Part shown: piece by piece, positions 6,121 to 8,699 of the stretch
Layout of the letters: every line of letters begins with the position of its first letter
Numbering within the stretch: the first letter of the stretch is position 1
Origin: Candidatus Methanoplasma sp.
GTDB taxonomy: Archaea; Thermoplasmatota; Thermoplasmata; Methanomassiliicoccales; Methanomethylophilaceae
DNA: 8,699 nt
Assembly (NCBI GenBank): GCA_031274665.1
Contig: JAISPV010000076.1
Location: 1-8,699, forward strand
Direction: 5' to 3'
Translations under genes and position numbers: made by a program
Notes under the pieces: generated by a model
Seen by the model: the letters and a program-made list of their open reading frames with translations, nothing else
Database searches by the model: none
Told to the model about the DNA's origin: nothing

Positions 6121-6134
6121 GGTGCGACTATAAC

Positions 6135-6158
6135 TTTTAATATGGTGTACTGTATATA
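6135..6158 (+). promoter_or_regulatory. Two possible TATA elements for the acidic repeat protein gene
   Basis: TTTTAATA (6135-6142), identical to the box of the ZIP gene, would give a leader of about 15 nt. TGTATATA (6151-6158) is centred 24-25 nt before the ATG at 6179 and would give a nearly leaderless mRNA. The sequence does not decide between them. Either makes the gene independent of nikR, though read-through from nikR (58 bp) is also possible. Confidence 0.4.
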
Positions 6159-6178
6159 CCCCCTTCGGATGGGATAGC

Positions 6179-7543
6179 ATGAGTGGTAACTCAGGTAATA
6201 TTAATAGCGGTAGCCCCCCAAAGGGCTTTTTCAAGCGCATGCTCAGCGGTCAGGATCAGAGCAAAAGCGCTAAGGGATCTGAAGTTAAACAAAGACACCC
6301 CGGTTTCACTGTGTCCAACGGGACCACGGTAACGCCGGGGAGAATGGTCAAACCCCAGGAAGTGATAATCTCCCAGGCGGTCAAACAACTCAACAAGGAC
6401 GGGTATGTTGTGTTCAACACCCGTGAGAAACAGGACGTCTATGTCACGGTCCAACCAGAATCGGCATTCTTCGACGATGAGGAGCCGGCAATGGTAAGGA
6501 TGGCGGGAGGCAGCTTTGTCGGTGCCAAACACCCCAGTTCGGTCGAGGTACCTATCAAGGCGGAACCCGGGCCCAAACCGGTAACATACGCTGAACCGGC
6601 TGACATATTCTCCAATGCCTCCAGAAGAGCGGAGTTTGAGGAAATAGACTTCAACGAGATAATAATCAAAAAGAACGAGACGTTCGAAGAGGAGATCGTG
6701 CAAACCCCGACACTCTTCAAACCGACCTATGTTGAGATCAATAAACCTGTGTTGGAAGAGACATTCGTAATGAAAGCACAACCGGCAGCGGCCGTAACAT
6801 CAACCGGCACGTCAAAGGCCGAGGTGCCGAAAGCGATCTTCTCAGGGTTCAAAGAAGTGGTCGAATATGAGGTAGAGGAGGTACCTTTCAAGCGGACGCC
6901 GGTCACAGACGTGCCGGCAGGATTGTATGTGGACGGACACAGACCTATTGATGTGGCCGAGGCGGATGCTGAGGAAACCGACGGGTGCTCGTCGTTCGAA
7001 GAGACATCAATGAATGCGGAAATGGCCGTAACGTCAGATGTCACACAGGCAGTGTGCCATTATCTGCCGCTCCCGGAAGAGACAGAGGCCGTACCCGCAG
7101 AGTTCCTCCAGGTCGAGGAAGAGACTGAGACCATACTTGAAGAGTCCGTCCAAGTCGAGGAAGAGACCGAGACCATACTTGAAGAGTCAGTTCACGTTGA
7201 GGAAGAGACCGAGACCGTACCTGCAGAGTTCGCCCCGATCCCGGAGGAGGGATCGATAACAGTGTCGGGCGTCCCGCCGACGGTCAATATTGCGGACGAG
7301 GTCGCGGATGTGATGAAACTCACAATTCCAGAACTGCATATGAGCGAAGACCTGCTATCGGAGCTGGCCGAAGATTTGGAGACGGCCTTTCCGGAGGACG
7401 GTCTAGAGTCGTATGACTGCATATTCAGATTGGTGAATGTGCCGGCAGGGGGCGAGGATGCCCCATGCACCGTATCATGCGGCTCAGAAGAGACAGAACT
7501 TGTTATTGACATAGACCCATCCGTCAATCTCAGGTGCCTCTAA
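6179..7543 (+). CDS. Acidic, largely disordered protein with 14-residue repeats, function unknown
   Basis: I do not recognise a family for this 454-residue protein. It has no signal peptide or membrane segment and is probably cytosolic. The first 45 residues are polar with a small basic-hydrophobic patch (PPKGFFKRML). Residues about 55-95 (KPQEVIISQAVKQLN...) look the most like a folded unit. From about 110 to 290 it is rich in Glu, Pro, Thr and Val, typical of disorder. Residues 296-351 are four 14-residue repeats of the form x-x-V-E-E-E-T-E-T-(I/V)-x-x-E-x. A more regular C-terminal segment (about 370-454) has four cysteines and ends NLRCL. The gene lies 58 bp after nikR and 67 bp before an antiporter gene, all on the same strand. 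The start is the first ATG after the promoter elements. It may be a scaffold or linker protein, but that is a guess. Confidence 0.8.
   Translation: MSGNSGNINSGSPPKGFFKRMLSGQDQSKSAKGSEVKQRHPGFTVSNGTTVTPGRMVKPQEVIISQAVKQLNKDGYVVFNTREKQDVYVTVQPESAFFDDEEPAMVRMAGGSFVGAKHPSSVEVPIKAEPGPKPVTYAEPADIFSNASRRAEFEEIDFNEIIIKKNETFEEEIVQTPTLFKPTYVEINKPVLEETFVMKAQPAAAVTSTGTSKAEVPKAIFSGFKEVVEYEVEEVPFKRTPVTDVPAGLYVDGHRPIDVAEADAEETDGCSSFEETSMNAEMAVTSDVTQAVCHYLPLPEETEAVPAEFLQVEEETETILEESVQVEEETETILEESVHVEEETETVPAEFAPIPEEGSITVSGVPPTVNIADEVADVMKLTIPELHMSEDLLSELAEDLETAFPEDGLESYDCIFRLVNVPAGGEDAPCTVSCGSEETELVIDIDPSVNLRCL
7064..7231 (+). repeat. Four tandem 42-bp (14-residue) repeats in the acidic protein gene
   Basis: Units run 7064-7105, 7106-7147, 7148-7189 and 7190-7231. 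They encode LPLPEETEAVPAEF, LQVEEETETILEES, VQVEEETETILEES and VHVEEETETVPAEF. Units two and three differ at only a few bases, suggesting a recent duplication. Units one and four share the ending VPAEF, as if the middle pair expanded inside an older array. Confidence 0.85.
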
Positions 7544-7581
7544 ACCAATTACACAAACTTCTTCCCATTTTCATATATGTG

Positions 7582-7589
7582 TTAATAAA
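7582..7589 (+). promoter_or_regulatory. TATA box for the CPA2 antiporter gene
   Basis: TTAATAAA is centred 25-26 nt before the ATG at 7611, matching the leaderless spacing of other genes here. The T-rich stretch just upstream (7559-7571) may end transcription of the preceding gene. Confidence 0.6.
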
Positions 7590-7610
7590 TAAGGAACCGT
7601 ATCTCCGACC

Positions 7611-8699
7611 ATGGACCTCGGATCCATCCTCATAATGCTAGTGGTGCTGATCGTTCTGGCGCGCATCGGCTCCGGGGTCTTTGCGCACTTCGGCGTGCCG
7701 GGACTGATCGGAGAGATAATTGTCGGTATCGTCATTGCCAATCTGGTCATAGGCGACTGGTCCTTCCTGGGTATGTTGGGTATCGAGCTGGGGGACGATC
7801 CCAGTCAGAACTATGAGATAGTCGGGTTGTTCGCCCAGCTCGGAGTGATATTCCTTCTTTTCGCCGTGGGGCTGGAAACAAAGGTGAAGGAACTGCTGTC
7901 AGTAGGCAGAGCGGCGGTCATGGTCGCAACGCTGGGGGTAGTGATCCCGTTCATAGCGGGGTTCGCACTCATACAGGCCTATGAAGGGAACATACACCAT
8001 GCTCTGTTCCTAGGTGCGGCGATGGTCGCGACGAGCGTCGGGATCACTGCACGCGTGATAAAAGACATGAGGCTGATCGACACCAAAGAGGCGAAGATCA
8101 TCATCGGTGCAGCGGTCATCGATGACATACAGGGGATGGTGGTACTCGCCATCGTCGCGGGGATGACGGCGTCCGGAGAGCTGTCGTTGTCGAACATTGC
8201 ATTGGTTTCCGTCGAAGCCGTAGCGTTCGTCGCCGCCGCCCTGGCATCGGCGCTGTGGGTCGTACCGAGAATATACAAATATTTTGAAGAAAGGAACAAA
8301 AAGAAATTCGCCGAGACAAAAAGATCGCATATGGGCATCAATAAACTTGTTCTTGCGATAACGGTCTGTCTCGGTTTCTCGTGGTTCGCCGAACTGATAG
8401 GGTTGGCGGCGATAATCGGCGCGTTCCTGGGAGGGATGCTGCTGGCGGAATATGCGTGGGAGTGGAAACTGGGAGAGAAGATGGAATCGATAACGACCCT
8501 TTTCATATCATTCTTCTTCCTGAACGTAGGGATGCAGGTCAACATCGGGAACCTGGCCAGCGTGACCGTCATTGCGCTGGCGGTCGTGGTCATACTGCTG
8601 GCGGTCGCGACCAAGTACTTAGGCTGCAGCTGGGGTGCAAAGCTTGGGGACAAGACCCTTTCAAAGGAATCCAGGAACATAATCGGGATAGGAATGGCG
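7611..8699 (+). CDS. CPA2-family cation/proton antiporter (KefB/NapA-like), 3' end outside window
   Basis: A membrane antiporter that probably exchanges Na+ or K+ for H+ in pH and salt balance. The frame is open from the ATG at 7611 to the last base, 363 codons without a stop; full-length CPA2 core domains are about 380-420 residues, so little of the core is missing. Seen in order: an N-terminal helix with the conserved GVPGLIGEIIVGI turn (about 28-40), LFAQLGVIFLLFAVGLE (73-89), VATSVGITARV (139-149) and VIDDIQG with Asp171-Asp172 (169-175). Later come GLAAIIGAFLGGMLLAE and FFFLNVGM. The paired Asp is typical of electrogenic Na+/H+ antiporters such as NapA, while potassium-type members often have Asn-Asp or Gln-Asp. 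A charged loop (about residues 225-245) splits the two halves. Whether a C-terminal regulatory (TrkA-N) domain follows cannot be seen. Confidence 0.93.
   Translation, partial: MDLGSILIMLVVLIVLARIGSGVFAHFGVPGLIGEIIVGIVIANLVIGDWSFLGMLGIELGDDPSQNYEIVGLFAQLGVIFLLFAVGLETKVKELLSVGRAAVMVATLGVVIPFIAGFALIQAYEGNIHHALFLGAAMVATSVGITARVIKDMRLIDTKEAKIIIGAAVIDDIQGMVVLAIVAGMTASGELSLSNIALVSVEAVAFVAAALASALWVVPRIYKYFEERNKKKFAETKRSHMGINKLVLAITVCLGFSWFAELIGLAAIIGAFLGGMLLAEYAWEWKLGEKMESITTLFISFFFLNVGMQVNIGNLASVTVIALAVVVILLAVATKYLGCSWGAKLGDKTLSKESRNIIGIGMA

Noticed and set aside
6121..6178. Short gap after nikR as a riboswitch or small RNA
   Set aside because: At 58 bases it holds only promoter-like AT elements and no convincing stem.
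7064..7231. Tandem repeats as a CRISPR array
   Set aside because: The repeats are directly adjacent, have no spacers, stay in frame and encode a regular 14-residue protein unit.
7979..8680. Long open frame on the minus strand (233 codons)
   Set aside because: It lies antisense to the antiporter, whose frame has clear family motifs. The translation is rich in Ser, Thr and Ala and shows no domain, as expected for a shadow frame.

Overview
The window looks like ordinary chromosomal DNA of a methanogenic archaeon, most likely a host-associated member of Thermoplasmatota (Methanomassiliicoccales-like). This is an inference from three things. There is an adhesin-like surface protein that combines a parallel beta-helix with Listeria-Bacteroides (InlB/Flg_new-type) repeats. 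There is a nickel regulator, as expected in a nickel-dependent methanogen. Most genes have archaeal TATA boxes about 25-26 nt before the start codon, the spacing of leaderless archaeal transcripts. No rRNA, tRNA, CRISPR array, insertion sequence or phage gene is visible. No gap between genes exceeds about 105 bases.

Layout, left to right. (1) A large cell-surface protein enters from the left edge (+, 3-2846, 5' end missing). (2) A six-helix membrane protein of unknown family converges on it (-, 2882-3508). (3) Divergent from that is the methionine sulfoxide reductase msrA (+, 3613-4143). (4) A GC-rich hairpin then separates msrA from two leftward genes: an acetate/succinate transporter of the SatP/YaaH family (-, 4218-4787) and a ZIP-family metal transporter (-, 4867-5646). 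(5) Divergent from the ZIP gene across 90 bp is the nickel regulator nikR (+, 5737-6120). (6) An acidic repeat protein of unknown function follows (+, 6179-7543). (7) A CPA2 cation/proton antiporter starts at 7611 and runs off the right edge.

The most coherent functional unit is the divergent ZIP/nikR pair. NikR retains all four nickel ligands, the ZIP protein carries a Cys/His-rich cytosolic-type loop, and the shared 90-bp promoter region holds a TATGA-N18-TCATA dyad. This suggests a nickel-responsive ZIP transporter. Such a system would make sense in a methanogen that needs nickel for F430 and hydrogenases, but the regulation is inferred, not shown.

Other points of note are a fifth InlB-like repeat placed after the hydrophobic segment of the surface protein, recent 14-residue repeat expansion in the acidic protein, and overlapping alternative hairpins between msrA and satP. 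I see no multi-gene system that is plainly new. The two proteins without a recognisable family (2882-3508 and 6179-7543) are the least explained parts.
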